Shown here one piece after another: positions 44,482 to 54,266 of a stretch of DNA of 64,000 nt. The stretch is from contig NZ_CP048397.1 in NCBI RefSeq assembly GCF_010384365.1, positions 1,240,001-1,304,000 on the forward strand, read 5' to 3'. The position numbers were made by a program, and so were the translations under genes. The notes beneath the pieces were generated by a model. That model was not told where the DNA came from and searched no databases. It saw only the letters and a program-made list of their open reading frames with translations. Position 1 is the stretch's first letter, and each line of letters begins with the position of its first letter. This DNA is from Streptomyces sp. S4.7 (lineage in GTDB: Bacteria; Actinomycetota; Actinomycetes; Streptomycetales; Streptomycetaceae).

Positions 44482-44500
44482 CGTTCAGCATTGTCGAACG
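44482..44500. promoter_or_regulatory. GylR-type operator upstream of gylR
   Basis: CGTTCAGCATTGTCGAACG contains a CGTTC/GAACG inverted repeat with a 9-bp spacer. Its 12-mer GCATTGTCGAAC recurs at 45384-45395 upstream of glpF. It lies 24 bp before the gylR start, consistent with autoregulation. Confidence 0.65.
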
Positions 44501-44524
44501 ACTGCGTCAGGGAGGGCCGGGCCG

Positions 44525-45289
44525 ATGGCGAAGAGCATCCAGTCGCTCCAGCGCGCGGCGGCGGTGCTGCGGCTTCTCGCGGGCGGCGAGCGCAGGCTCG
44601 GCCTGTCCGACATCGCCTCCTCGCTCGGGCTGGCCAAGGGGACGGCGCACGGCATCCTGCGGACCCTCCAGGAGGAGGGGTTCGTGGAGCAGGACGCCGC
44701 GTCGGGCCGCTATCAGCTCGGGGCGGAGCTGCTGCGGCTGGGCAACAGCTATCTGGACGTCCATGAGCTTCGCTCCCGCGCCCTGGTGTGGACGGACGAC
44801 CTGGCGCGGTCCAGTGGCGAGAGCGCGCATCTGGGAGTGCTGCACCTGGAGGGCGTCCTGATCGTGCACCACGTCTTCCGGCCGGACGACAGCCGGCAGG
44901 TGCTGGAAGTGGGCGCGATGCAGCCGCTGCACTCCACGGCCCTGGGGAAGGTGCTCGCGGCGTACGACCCGGTGGCCCGCGGCGAGGCCGTCAGAGGCAC
45001 CCGTGAGCGGCTGACCGGGCGCACCGTCACCGATCTGGAGCAATTCGCGGCGATTCTCGAACTCACCAGGTCACGGGGGTGGGCGGCGGATGTCGAGGAG
45101 ACCTGGGAGGGCGTGGCCGCGGTGGCCGCGCCGATCCATGACAGGCGGCGGATGCCCGTCGGGGCCATTGCTCTCACGGGAGCGGTGGAACGACTCTGCG
45201 AGGACGGCGGGATCCGTCCGGAGCTGATCACGGCGGTGCGCGAATGTGCCCGTTCGGTGTCCAGGGATGTCGGCGCCGGGCGGTTTTGA
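44525..45289 (+). CDS. gylR: IclR-family glycerol operon regulator GylR
   Basis: 254 residues: winged HTH MAKSIQSLQRAAAVLRLLAG and LGLAKGTAHGILRTL, then an IclR effector domain (ALVWTDDLARSSGESAHLGV, LHSTALGKVLAA). It precedes glpF-glpK-glpD in the same direction, the same order as gylR-gylCAB in S. coelicolor, where GylR represses glycerol use until glycerol-3-phosphate appears. ATG at 44525 with a GGGAGG ribosome site. Two copies of a shared sequence motif mark probable binding sites. Confidence 0.93.
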   Translation: MAKSIQSLQRAAAVLRLLAGGERRLGLSDIASSLGLAKGTAHGILRTLQEEGFVEQDAASGRYQLGAELLRLGNSYLDVHELRSRALVWTDDLARSSGESAHLGVLHLEGVLIVHHVFRPDDSRQVLEVGAMQPLHSTALGKVLAAYDPVARGEAVRGTRERLTGRTVTDLEQFAAILELTRSRGWAADVEETWEGVAAVAAPIHDRRRMPVGAIALTGAVERLCEDGGIRPELITAVRECARSVSRDVGAGRF

Positions 45290-45370
45290 GTCGCATGGCC
45301 GATGATCTGAAGAGAACAAGGTTCCGGCGACAGGACCCTTGACGACTCCTTCACCCCAGGATGACACTGC

Positions 45371-45395
45371 CGTTCAGCGGTCGGCATTGTCGAAC
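45371..45395. promoter_or_regulatory. GylR-type operator upstream of glpF
   Basis: CGTTCAGC (45371-45378) followed by GCATTGTCGAAC (45384-45395), repeating the elements of the site before gylR. It is about 120 bp before the glpF start. Confidence 0.65.
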
Positions 45396-45516
45396 ATTGA
45401 TCGACGGGTCAACATGTGTGCACGACAAGGCCAGAGGCCGGCAACGCCCTCACCTGAGGGCTCGGACCATCGGTGCGAGCCGCTGGTCCGCCTTCCCCTG
45501 GACGAAGGAGTCTTGG

Positions 45517-46308
45517 GTGTCACACTTCGACATCTTCATAGGCGAGACCGTAGGTACCGCTCTCCTGATCCTGCTCGGTGGTGGCGTGGTCGCGGGCGTC
45601 GTCCTCAAACGCTCGAAGTCGCACGGCGCGGGCTGGGTCGCCATCAGCTTCGGGTGGGGATTCGCCGTCCTCACGGGTGCGTATCTCGCCGCGGGCGTCT
45701 CGGGCGCCCATCTGAACCCTGCCGTCACCCTCGGCCTCGCGATATCCGGCGGGACGGAGTGGAGCGATGTGCCGCTCTACATGGCGAGCGAACTGCTCGG
45801 CGCCGCCATCGGCGCCTTCCTGGTCTGGGTGACGTACATGGGCCAGTTCAAGGCCCATCTGACCGACCCGGAGATCCTCGCCGCGCAGCCCGCGGTCGAG
45901 GGGCTGGTCGACCAGAAGACCGCGCCCAAGGCCGGTCCCGTCCTCGGCGTCTTCTCGACGGGCCCGGAGATCCGGAACACCGTGCAGAACGTACTCACCG
46001 AGATCATCGCCACCTTCGCCCTGGTGATCGCGATCCTCACGCAGGGACTGAACGACGAGGGCAACGGCCTCGGGGTCCTCGGCGTGCTGATCACCTCGCT
46101 GGTGGTGGTGGGCATCGGTCTCTCGCTCGGTGGACCCACCGGATACGCGATCAACCCGGCACGCGACCTCGGCCCCCGAATCGTCCACGCGCTGCTGCCA
46201 CTGCCCAACAAGGGCGGCTCCGACTGGACGTACGCCTGGATCCCGGTCGTCGCTCCGCTCATCGGCGGCGCCGCCGCGGCCGGTCTCTACAACGTGGCCT
46301 TCAAGTAG
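45517..46308 (+). CDS. glpF: Glycerol uptake facilitator (aquaglyceroporin)
   Basis: 263-residue channel protein of the MIP family with both pore half-helix motifs, HLNPAVTLG and [12 protein letters not shown], and six membrane helices. The GTG at 45517 with AAGGAG 8 nt upstream is the better start; an open frame from 45361 crosses the operator. First gene of the glp operon; equivalent to gylC in S. coelicolor. Confidence 0.95.
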   Translation: MSHFDIFIGETVGTALLILLGGGVVAGVVLKRSKSHGAGWVAISFGWGFAVLTGAYLAAGVSGAHLNPAVTLGLAISGGTEWSDVPLYMASELLGAAIGAFLVWVTYMGQFKAHLTDPEILAAQPAVEGLVDQKTAPKAGPVLGVFSTGPEIRNTVQNVLTEIIATFALVIAILTQGLNDEGNGLGVLGVLITSLVVVGIGLSLGGPTGYAINPARDLGPRIVHALLPLPNKGGSDWTYAWIPVVAPLIGGAAAAGLYNVAFK

Positions 46309-46354
46309 GCCCACACCCTTCCTCCGCCCTCCGCACCGAGCAGGAGCAGACACC

Positions 46355-47908
46355 GTGAGTGACACACAGAGCACCGGGACTTCCTCCCACGGAACGGGAC
46401 CGTTCATCGCGGCCATCGACCAGGGCACGACGTCCAGCCGCTGCATCGTCTTCGACGTCGACGGGCGCATCGTCGCCGTCGACCAGAAGGAACACCGGCA
46501 GATCTTCCCGAAGCCGGGCTGGGTCGAGCACGACGCCAAGGAGATCTGGACCAACGTCCAGGAAGTCGTGGCGAACGCCATCGAGAAGGCCGGCATCACC
46601 AAGGCCGACGTCCTGGCGATCGGGATCACCAACCAGCGCGAGACCACCATGCTCTGGGACAAGAAGACCGGTGAGCCCGTACACAACGCCATCGTCTGGC
46701 AGGACACCCGCACCAGCTCCCTGGTGAAGGAACTGGGCCGCAACGTCGGCCAGGACCGGTTCCGCCGTGACACCGGGCTGCCACTGGCGACCTACTTCGC
46801 CGGTCCGAAGGCGCGCTGGCTGCTCGACAACGTCGAGGGGCTGCGCGAGCGGGCCGAGAGCGGCGACATCCTCTTCGGCACCATGGATTCCTGGGTGATC
46901 TGGAATCTGACCGGTGGTGTCGACGGCGGTGTGCACGTCACGGACGTCACCAACGCCTCCCGCACGATGCTGATGCGCCTCGACACGCTGGAGTGGGACC
47001 CGAAGATCTGCAACTCGATCGGTGTCCCGATGGCGATGCTGCCGAAGATCCGCTCCTCCTCCGAGGTGTACGGAACGGCCAAGGGCGGCCCGCTGAACGG
47101 GATTCCGGTCGCCTCCGCCCTCGGTGACCAGCAGGCGGCCCTCTTCGGCCAGACCTGTTTCGCGGAGGGCGAGGCCAAGTCGACGTACGGCACGGGCACG
47201 TTCATGCTCATGAACACCGCCCACAAGCCGGTCAACTCCTACAACGGACTGCTGACCACGGTCGGCTACCGCATCGGCGACGAGCCGGCGGTGTACGCGC
47301 TGGAAGGCGCCATCGCGGTCACCGGCGCGCTGGTGCAGTGGATGCGCGACCAGCTGGGCCTGATCAACTCCGCCCCCGAGATCGAGACCCTGGCCTCCTC
47401 GGTGGAGGACAACGGCGGCGCGTACTTCGTCCCGGCCTTCTCCGGGCTGTTCGCACCCCACTGGGACTCGGCCGCCCGCGGTGTCATCGCCGGTCTCACC
47501 GGCTACGTCACCAAGGCGCACCTCGCCCGCGCGGTGCTGGAGGCCACGGCCTGGCAGACCCGCGAGATCAGCGACGCCATGACCAAGGACTCCAAGGTCG
47601 AGCTGACGTCCCTGAAGGTCGACGGCGGTATGACCGCCAACAACCTGCTGATGCAAACCCTCTCCAACGTCCTCGACGCGCCCGTGGTGCGTCCGATGGT
47701 CGCGGAGACCACCTGTCTCGGCGCCGCGTACGCGGCCGGGCTCGCGGTCGGCTTCTGGCCGGACACCGACGCGCTGCGGGCCAACTGGCGCCGGGCCGCG
47801 GAGTGGACGCCGGACATGGACCCGGCGAAGCGCGAGCGCGAGTACAAGAACTGGCTCAAGGCCGTGGAACGCACCAAGGCCTGGGTGGACGAGGACGACG
47901 AGAGCTAG
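46355..47908 (+). CDS. glpK: Glycerol kinase
   Basis: 517-residue FGGY-family kinase converting glycerol to sn-glycerol-3-phosphate. N-terminal ATP-binding [18 protein letters not shown], glycerol-binding [20 protein letters not shown], and [15 protein letters not shown]-terminal [18 protein letters not shown] and the FGGY-like [22 protein letters not shown] at 46355 with AGGAG upstream. 46 bp after glpF. Confidence 0.97.
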   Translation: MSDTQSTGTSSHGTGPFIAAIDQGTTSSRCIVFDVDGRIVAVDQKEHRQIFPKPGWVEHDAKEIWTNVQEVVANAIEKAGITKADVLAIGITNQRETTMLWDKKTGEPVHNAIVWQDTRTSSLVKELGRNVGQDRFRRDTGLPLATYFAGPKARWLLDNVEGLRERAESGDILFGTMDSWVIWNLTGGVDGGVHVTDVTNASRTMLMRLDTLEWDPKICNSIGVPMAMLPKIRSSSEVYGTAKGGPLNGIPVASALGDQQAALFGQTCFAEGEAKSTYGTGTFMLMNTAHKPVNSYNGLLTTVGYRIGDEPAVYALEGAIAVTGALVQWMRDQLGLINSAPEIETLASSVEDNGGAYFVPAFSGLFAPHWDSAARGVIAGLTGYVTKAHLARAVLEATAWQTREISDAMTKDSKVELTSLKVDGGMTANNLLMQTLSNVLDAPVVRPMVAETTCLGAAYAAGLAVGFWPDTDALRANWRRAAEWTPDMDPAKREREYKNWLKAVERTKAWVDEDDES

Positions 47909-47950
47909 GCCCTGTCCGGCCCAGGCGTTTCGTCCGAGCGAGGAGACACC

Positions 47951-49564
47951 ATGACCACCCTTCACAGCAGTCCCGCCCTCGGCACGCACCCGTCCGGCGG
48001 CTCACTCCCGAGCCGCGCCGAGACCCGGGAGCAGTTGTCCCGCGCCACCTACGACCTGCTGGTCATCGGTGGCGGCATCCTGGGCATCTCCACGGCCTGG
48101 CACGCCTCCCAGTCGGGACTGCGGGTGGCCCTGGTGGACGGTGGCGACTTCGCGGGCGCCACCTCCTCCGCCTCCTCCAAGCTGCTCCACGGCGGTCTGC
48201 GCTATCTCCAGACCGGCGACGTGCGGCTGGTCGCCGAGAACCACTTCGAGCGCCGCGCGGTCTCCCGCCGCGTGGCGCCCCATCTGGCGAACCCGCTCAC
48301 GTTCTATCTGCCCGTCTACAAGAACGGGCCGCACAGCGCGGCCAAGCTGGGCGCCGGTGTGTTCGCGTACTCGGCGCTCTCCGCGTTCAACGACGGCGTC
48401 GGCCATCTGCTGAGCCCGGCCAAGGCACGGCGTGCGGTGCCCGAACTGCGCACGGACAATCTGCGGGCCGTGGCCGTGTACGGCGACGACCAGATGAACG
48501 ACGCGCGGATGGCCGTCATGACGGTCCGCGCGGCCGTCGAGTCGGGGGCCGCCGTCCTCAACCACGCCCAGGTGACCGGATTGCGGTTCACCGGCGGCCG
48601 GGTGACCGGCGCCGACCTCAAGGACGGTATGGACGGTACGGAGTTCGGGGTCGACGCCCGGCTCGTACTGAACGCCACCGGTCCCTGGGTCGACCATCTG
48701 CGCCGGCTGGAGGACCCGCGGTCCGAGCCCTCCATCCGGCTCTCCAAGGGCGCGCACCTCGTGCTGCGGCGCACCGCCCCGTGGAACGCGGCGCTCGCGA
48801 CGCCGATCGACAAGTACCGCATCACCTTCGCCCTCCCCTGGGAGGACATGCTGCTGCTCGGCACCACGGACGAGGTGTACGAGGGCGATCCGGCGGACGT
48901 CGCGGTCACCGACGCGGACATCCACCAGATCCTGGACGAGGCGTCGCTCTCCGTCCGGGACCAGCAGCTCTCGCGTGAGCTGATGACCTACTCGTTCGCC
49001 GGTCTGCGGGTGCTGCCCGGCGGTCCCGGTGACACCTCGACCGCCAAGCGGGAGACGGTCGTCACCGAGGGCAGTGGCGGCATGCTGTCGGTGGCGGGCG
49101 GCAAGTGGACGACGTTCCGCCATATCGGCCGTACGGTGCTGGACAAGCTGGAGACGCTGCCGGGACGTCCGCTCGGCTCGGACATCGAGCCCACGTCGCG
49201 GCTGCCGAAGATGCTGCCGCTGCCCGGCATCGCCAATCCGCAGGCGGTGACGCACCGGCTGCTGATCGACGGCGGGGCGCACGGCGACGGCATCGCGCGG
49301 GACACGGCGCACCATCTGGCCAGGCACTACGGTTCGCTGGCGTTCGACATCGCGCGGCTGGCGTACGAGCGGCCGGAGCTGGGCGAGCGGATCCACCCCG
49401 ACGCCCCGGAGATCTGGGCGCAGGTCGTGTACGCGCGGGACCACGAGTGGGCGGAGACGGCGGACGACGTGCTGCGGCGGCGTACAACGCTGACGATCCG
49501 GGGACTGGCCACGGACGCGGTCCGGGCCCGGGTCGAGGAGCTGCTGAGCAAGCGGAACACCTGA
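47951..49564 (+). CDS. glpD: Glycerol-3-phosphate dehydrogenase (FAD-dependent)
   Basis: 537-residue membrane-associated flavoenzyme oxidising glycerol-3-phosphate to dihydroxyacetone phosphate and passing electrons to quinones. FAD motif LLVIGGGILGISTAWHAS, then SSASSKLLHGGLRYLQ, DDQMNDARMAVMTV and SVAGGKWTTFR. Ends the glp operon; a terminator follows at 49640-49668. Confidence 0.96.
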   Translation: MTTLHSSPALGTHPSGGSLPSRAETREQLSRATYDLLVIGGGILGISTAWHASQSGLRVALVDGGDFAGATSSASSKLLHGGLRYLQTGDVRLVAENHFERRAVSRRVAPHLANPLTFYLPVYKNGPHSAAKLGAGVFAYSALSAFNDGVGHLLSPAKARRAVPELRTDNLRAVAVYGDDQMNDARMAVMTVRAAVESGAAVLNHAQVTGLRFTGGRVTGADLKDGMDGTEFGVDARLVLNATGPWVDHLRRLEDPRSEPSIRLSKGAHLVLRRTAPWNAALATPIDKYRITFALPWEDMLLLGTTDEVYEGDPADVAVTDADIHQILDEASLSVRDQQLSRELMTYSFAGLRVLPGGPGDTSTAKRETVVTEGSGGMLSVAGGKWTTFRHIGRTVLDKLETLPGRPLGSDIEPTSRLPKMLPLPGIANPQAVTHRLLIDGGAHGDGIARDTAHHLARHYGSLAFDIARLAYERPELGERIHPDAPEIWAQVVYARDHEWAETADDVLRRRTTLTIRGLATDAVRARVEELLSKRNT

Positions 49565-49639
49565 GCGGGCGGGAAGCGGGCGGGGTGGGCGGTCACGCCG
49601 GACGGCGGACGGCACGCCTCGAATGAAGTTCCGAAAAGG

Positions 49640-49668
49640 CACCGGGGTCGGGAGCACCGACCCCGGTG
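49640..49668 (+). terminator. Terminator of the glp operon
   Basis: A perfect 12-bp stem, CACCGGGGTCGG (49640-49651) with CCGACCCCGGTG (49657-49668), and a 5-nt loop. Confidence 0.75.
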
Positions 49669-49736
49669 TCGCCGGTCGAGGAGAACTCCGGCGGAACGGG
49701 GCGCCGGACGCCTGCGGAGACGCATAATGGAGGCCG

Positions 49737-49751
49737 ATACATCGGATGTAT
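49737..49751. promoter_or_regulatory. Palindromic GntR operator at the regulator's own start
   Basis: ATACATCGGATGTAT is a perfect palindrome around a central G. It follows a -10-like CATAAT (49723-49728) and abuts the GGAGG ribosome site, so bound regulator would cover the transcription start. A related site stands before the fuconate dehydratase-like gene at 56572-56586. Confidence 0.7.
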
Positions 49752-49762
49752 GGAGGTCGCCC

Positions 49763-50434
49763 ATGGCTGTCACCGACGAGGCCATCGAGAAGATCAAGGG
49801 AATGATCGTCTCGGGCGCACTGCGCCCGGGGGACCGCCTTCCCAAGGAGAGCGAGCTCGCCGCCGAACTGGGCCTGTCGCGCAACTCGCTGCGTGAGGCG
49901 GTACGCGCCCTGTCGCTGATCCGCATTCTCGACGTACGGCAGGGCGACGGGACGTACGTCACCAGCCTCGATCCTCAACTGCTCCTCGAAGCGCTGAGCT
50001 TCGTCGTCGACTTCCACCGCGACGACACGGTGCTGGAGTTCCTGGCGGTACGGCGGATCCTGGAGCCGGCCGCCACGGCGATGGCCGCCTCCCGCATCAA
50101 GGACTCCGAACTGGACGTGCTGGGCGAGCAGTTGGACGCCCTCGGGGAGGACCCCTCGGTGGAGGAGCTGGTCGCGTCCGATCTGGAGTTCCACCGCGGC
50201 ATCGTGCAGACCTCGGGCAACTCGGTGCTCTGCTCCCTGCTTGACGGTCTGTCGGGACCGACGACCCGGGCCCGGGTGTGGCGTGGGCTCACGCAGGAGG
50301 ACGCGGTCAGCCGGACCCTGCACGAGCACCGGGCGATCCTGGCCGCGCTGCGCGACCGGGACGCGGAGGCGGCCAGATCGTGGGCGACGGTGCACATCGC
50401 GAGTGTGGAGCAGTGGCTGCGCTCGACCCTCTGA
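49763..50434 (+). CDS. FadR-subfamily GntR transcriptional regulator
   Basis: 223 residues: winged HTH GALRPGDRLPKESELAAELG and SRNSLREAVRALSLIRILDV, then an all-helical FCD sensor domain with metal/ligand His and Asp residues (DLEFHRGIVQTSGN, HEHRAILAALRDRDAEAARSW). ATG at 49763 with GGAGG. Convergent with the sugar-transport operon and likely its repressor, since both carry the same operator motif. Confidence 0.93.
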   Translation: MAVTDEAIEKIKGMIVSGALRPGDRLPKESELAAELGLSRNSLREAVRALSLIRILDVRQGDGTYVTSLDPQLLLEALSFVVDFHRDDTVLEFLAVRRILEPAATAMAASRIKDSELDVLGEQLDALGEDPSVEELVASDLEFHRGIVQTSGNSVLCSLLDGLSGPTTRARVWRGLTQEDAVSRTLHEHRAILAALRDRDAEAARSWATVHIASVEQWLRSTL

Positions 50435-50460
50435 CAGGGGGAGGGACGGAGACCCGACGA

Positions 50461-50502
50461 ACGGGCCTCCCCGGGAGACGGATTCGTCCCGGCGAGGCCC
50501 GT
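50461..50502. terminator. Bidirectional terminator between the gntR-type gene and the transport operon
   Basis: ACGGGCCTC (50461-50469) with GAGGCCCGT (50494-50502), then CCGGGA with TCCCGG after a single C/C mismatch, and a 10-nt loop; centred in the convergent gap. Confidence 0.75.
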
Positions 50503-50559
50503 CCACGTGCCGGTCCGCCTCGGCGGCGGACCGGCGTCGGATCGGCGGCGGACCGGCGG

Positions 50560-51591
50560 TCAGTCCTGCTTCTCACCGCTGGCGAACCGCGAGATGACCA
50601 GGGCGACGATGATGATCGCGCCGTTCAGGAACTGGTTCCAGAGCGCGGGCACGCCGCCGAGCGTCATCACGTTGACCACCAGCTGGAGCGTGAGCACACC
50701 GGTCAGCGCGCCGAAGAGCGTGCCGCGCCCGCCCTTGAGGCTGATGCCGCCGATCACGGCGGCGGCGAAGACCTGGAAGATCCAGCCGTTGCCCTGGGTG
50801 GCGGCGACGGAGCCGTAGTGCCCGGTGTAGAGGATGCCGGCGAAGGCCGCGAGGACACCGCCGATGGCGAGCACGATCCAGGTGATGCGGTCGACCCTGA
50901 TACCGGCGGCCCGCGCGGCCTCCGGGTTGCCGCCGATGGCGTACAGGGAGCGGCCGTGCCGCAGCCAGGCGAGCGACGCGCCGCCGATGGCGAACAGCGC
51001 GAGACAGATCCAGACGGCGGCGGGCGCCCCCAGCCAGTCGGTCTTGCCGAGGTAGCGGAAGGACTCCGGGACGTCGGTGATCGACTTGCCCTCGGTGATG
51101 CCGATCTGGAGGCCGCGCAGCATCGTGAGCATGCCGAGAGTGGCGATGAAGCCGTTGACCCGCAGCTTCAGGATCAGGAAGCCGTTGATCACGCCGACGA
51201 CCAGGCCGACCAGCAGACACGCCGGGATGGCCGACCAGACGGGCAGGATGTCGAGGCCCGCGAACCGGCCGCCCTCGGACGGCAGCACCATCCACATGGC
51301 GACGACCGGCGCGATGCCGATGGTCGACTCCAGCGACAGGTCCATCCGGCCGCAGATCAGGATCAGCGCCTGGCCGAGCACCAGCAGGCTCAGTTCGGAC
51401 GACTGCTGCACGACGCTGATCAGGTTGTTGGAGGTGAGGAAGACCGGCGAGACGATGAAGCCGATCACCATCAGCACCAGGATCACCGGTACGAGCGAGA
51501 AGTCGCTCCACCTGATGAACCTCAGCCGGCTCAGCGGGTGGTCGTCGTCGCGCTCCTTGTCGAGCACCGGCGGTCGTATCGTCTCGGTCAT
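50560..51591 (-). CDS. Sugar ABC transporter permease (rhamnose/ribose type)
   Basis: 343 residues with about 9-10 membrane segments, family RbsC/RhaP: LVLGQALILICGRMDLSLES, GVINGFLILKLRVNGFIATLG and VFAAAVIGGISLKGGRGTLFGALTG. ATG at 51591 overlaps the ATPase stop (ATGA). A single permease gene, so it may form a homodimer. Substrate is probably a 6-deoxy sugar or related acid, judged from the following dehydratase. Confidence 0.9.
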   Translation of the reverse strand: MTETIRPPVLDKERDDDHPLSRLRFIRWSDFSLVPVILVLMVIGFIVSPVFLTSNNLISVVQQSSELSLLVLGQALILICGRMDLSLESTIGIAPVVAMWMVLPSEGGRFAGLDILPVWSAIPACLLVGLVVGVINGFLILKLRVNGFIATLGMLTMLRGLQIGITEGKSITDVPESFRYLGKTDWLGAPAAVWICLALFAIGGASLAWLRHGRSLYAIGGNPEAARAAGIRVDRITWIVLAIGGVLAAFAGILYTGHYGSVAATQGNGWIFQVFAAAVIGGISLKGGRGTLFGALTGVLTLQLVVNVMTLGGVPALWNQFLNGAIIIVALVISRFASGEKQD

Positions 51592-53147
51592 CAGCTCTCC
51601 CCCACACCTTCCATGGCGGCGACCAGTTCCCGGTCGGTCCACCCGCTCCCGAACGTTGCCACCACTCGCCCGTGGAACAGGGCCAGTACGCGGTCGCAGA
51701 CCCGTAGATCATCCAGCTCGTCCGAGATGATCACGGCCGCGTTTCCCTCATCGGCCACCCGGCGCACGACGCCGAGCAGCGAGTCCTTCGACTTGACGTC
51801 GACGCCCGCCGTGGGGCGCAGCGCCACCAGCACGCTGGGCGCGCGGGCCAGGGCCCTGGCGACGACCACCTTCTGCTGGTTGCCGCCCGAGAGGCCCGAG
51901 ACCGGCTGCTCGGGCCCTGTCGTCTTGATGTCCAGCGAGTCGATCATGGACCGGGCGAACTCCCTGGTACGGGAGGGCAGTACGGTCCCCCACGGGCCGA
52001 GCTGGTCGGCGACCGTGAGTGTGGCGTTCTCGGCGACGCTGCGGTTCAGTACGAGCCCCTGGAGGTGCCGGTCCTCGGGGATGTAGCCGATCCCGGCGTC
52101 CAGGGAGTGCGGGACGCTGCCCGGCCGCACCGTACGGTCGCGGACCGCGATCCGGCCCGCCGTCGCCTTGCGCATGCCGACCAGGGTCTCGCCGAGCGCG
52201 GTGTTGCCGCTGGCCGCGGCCCCGGCCAGACCGAGGACCTCACCGGGGCGCACTTCGAGGTCGAGCGGTTCGAACTCGCCCTCCAGACAGAGCCCTTCGG
52301 TGGTCAGTACGGGCTCCACCGTGCGGTCCGGGGCCACCGCGTGCGCGGCGTGCCAGGCCGCCGTCGAACTCGCCGCGTCCCCGGTCATGGCCGTCACCAG
52401 GTCCGCCTTGGCCAGGTCGGCGACCGGTGCGGTCAGGACGTGGCGGGCGTCGCGGTAGACGGTGACGGCGGTGCACAGCTCGTACACCTCCTGGAGGTGG
52501 TGGGAGATGAAGAGGAACGCCACCCCCTGGCTCTGGAGGTCCCGGAGCTTGTCGAAGAGGCTGTCGATGCCACGGGCGTCGAGCTGGGCCGTGGGCTCGT
52601 CCAGGATGATGAGGCGGGCGCCGAACGACAGGGCGCGCGCGATCTCCACGAACTGCCGCTGTTCGACGGCCAGATCCTTGGCCCTGGTGTCCGGGTCGAC
52701 GCTGACGCCGTACTCGGCGAGCAGTTCCTCGGCCCGCGTGCGTAGCCGGCGCCAGCTGATGAACCGGCCGCCGGCCCCGGAACGGCTATTGGTGAGGCCG
52801 TAGTTGTTGAGGAAGAGATTCTCGGCGACGGTCAGGTCGGGCACGACCATCGACTTCTGGTAGACGCAGGCGACCTTGGACTGCCAGGCCGAGATGTCGC
52901 CGAAGGCGGGCGCCGGCTCGCCACCGAAGCTCACCTTGCCCGCGTCGGCCTCGTGGAGTCCGGTGAGGACATGTACGAGGGTGGACTTGCCGGCGCCGTT
53001 GCGCCCGACGAGTGCGTGCGACTCGCCGGGCGCGACGGTCAGCCGGACACCGTCGAGCGCCACGGTGGGACCGAAGCGCTTGACGATGCCTTCCGCGTGG
53101 ACGGCGGGCGCCGGCGCTCCGGCCGCGGGTGCCTGGGCGTGATGCAT
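51591..53147 (-). CDS. Sugar ABC transporter ATP-binding protein (two nucleotide-binding domains)
   Basis: 518 residues with tandem NBDs. The first is intact: Walker A VGRNGAGKSTL, Walker B LIILDEPTAQLD. The second has a degenerate Walker A (GLAGAAASGNTALGE) and a complete signature LSGGNQQKVVVARALARAP, but Walker B reads VLVALRPTAGVDVKSK where LDEPT is usual, so the catalytic Glu is absent. The second site should be structural, with ATP hydrolysis in the first domain. The 3' end overlaps the permease start. Confidence 0.9.
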   Translation of the reverse strand: MHHAQAPAAGAPAPAVHAEGIVKRFGPTVALDGVRLTVAPGESHALVGRNGAGKSTLVHVLTGLHEADAGKVSFGGEPAPAFGDISAWQSKVACVYQKSMVVPDLTVAENLFLNNYGLTNSRSGAGGRFISWRRLRTRAEELLAEYGVSVDPDTRAKDLAVEQRQFVEIARALSFGARLIILDEPTAQLDARGIDSLFDKLRDLQSQGVAFLFISHHLQEVYELCTAVTVYRDARHVLTAPVADLAKADLVTAMTGDAASSTAAWHAAHAVAPDRTVEPVLTTEGLCLEGEFEPLDLEVRPGEVLGLAGAAASGNTALGETLVGMRKATAGRIAVRDRTVRPGSVPHSLDAGIGYIPEDRHLQGLVLNRSVAENATLTVADQLGPWGTVLPSRTREFARSMIDSLDIKTTGPEQPVSGLSGGNQQKVVVARALARAPSVLVALRPTAGVDVKSKDSLLGVVRRVADEGNAAVIISDELDDLRVCDRVLALFHGRVVATFGSGWTDRELVAAMEGVGES

Positions 53148-53149
53148 GG

Positions 53150-54223
53150 TTAGCTCTTCTTTTCCAGCTGGTTGGCCCACAGCGCCTTGTCGTCCACGTT
53201 CTCCTTGGTCACCAAGGGCGCGGGGAGCTGGTCCTCGAACCCGCCCGGGATCTTGATGATGTTGGAGCCGTGGTCGGTCGGACCCTCCTTCGGGGTCTTC
53301 CCGGCCAGCGCCTCCTTCGCGTAGTACAGGGCGTACTTGGCGTACAGGTCGGCCGGCTGGGAGATCGTGGCGTCGATCTTGCCCGCCCGGATCGCGTCCA
53401 GCTCCTCCGGGATGCCGTCGTTGGAGATGATCGTGATGTGGCCCTTCTCCCCCGGCGGCTTGAGGAGCTTCTTCTGCTCCAGCAGCGCGAGCGTGGGCTG
53501 CAGGAAGACGCCGCCGGCCTGCATGTAGATGCCGCCCAGGTCCGGGTGTGCGGCGAGGGTGGACTGGAGCTTGGCGGAGGCCACTTCGCCCTTCCACTCG
53601 GTGGCCAGCTCGAACACCTTGATGTCCGGGAACTTCTCGTCCATGCACTTCTTGAACGCCTCGGAGCGGTCGCGGCCGTTGATGGAGGAGAGGTCGCCCT
53701 GGAACTCGGCGACCTTGCCCTTGCCGCCGAGCTGTTCACCGAGGTACTCGCACGCCTTCTGGCCGTACGCGCGGTTGTCGGCCCGCACGACCATGTAGAC
53801 GTCGCCCTTGTCGGGGCGGGTGTCCACGCTGACCACGGGGATCTTCTTCTCGTTCAGGTTCGCCAGCGTCTCCGCTATCGCGCCGGTGTCCTGCGGGGCC
53901 ATGACCACGGCCTCGGCGCCCTGGTCGGTGAAGGCCTGGACGTTGGAGACGAGCTTGCCGATGTCGTTCTGCGAGTTGGTCAGCGACAGGGCGTCGATCC
54001 CCTCGTCCTTGACGCCGGACTCGATGTACTGCTGGTAGGAGTTCCAGAAGTCGCTGTCACTGCGCGGCAGGTCGATGCCGACCTTGCCGCCGCCTTCGGC
54101 GTCCCCGCCCTCCGAGTCACGGTTGCAGCCCGCCAGGGCCGTGACCGCGAGCAGCGCGGCGCAGGCCGCGGCGCTCGTACGCAGTGCGGTGCGTGGGGAT
54201 CGCCCCACAGGGTGTCGCAGCAT
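53150..54223 (-). CDS. Sugar-binding lipoprotein (Peripla_BP_4 family)
   Basis: 357 residues, lipobox LAGC with Cys33, then a two-lobed sugar receptor: GIDLPRSDSDFWNSYQQYIE, QGAEAVVMAPQDTGAIAET, IPVVSVDTRPD and ITIISNDGIPEELDAIRAG. It is the first transport gene of the operon, 2 bp before the ATPase gene. A MITE-like element separates it from the dehydrogenase gene, so whether it has its own promoter is unclear. Confidence 0.93.
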   Translation of the reverse strand: MLRHPVGRSPRTALRTSAAACAALLAVTALAGCNRDSEGGDAEGGGKVGIDLPRSDSDFWNSYQQYIESGVKDEGIDALSLTNSQNDIGKLVSNVQAFTDQGAEAVVMAPQDTGAIAETLANLNEKKIPVVSVDTRPDKGDVYMVVRADNRAYGQKACEYLGEQLGGKGKVAEFQGDLSSINGRDRSEAFKKCMDEKFPDIKVFELATEWKGEVASAKLQSTLAAHPDLGGIYMQAGGVFLQPTLALLEQKKLLKPPGEKGHITIISNDGIPEELDAIRAGKIDATISQPADLYAKYALYYAKEALAGKTPKEGPTDHGSNIIKIPGGFEDQLPAPLVTKENVDDKALWANQLEKKS

Positions 54224-54266
54224 TGGTTGTCCGTCCTTGGGTGAGTGTCGGCTCAGAGCTCACAGG

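Noticed and set aside
48002..50506. A minus-strand open frame of 834 codons
   Set aside because: Antisense of glpD and the gntR-type gene; no recognisable domain, and both plus-strand genes are complete.
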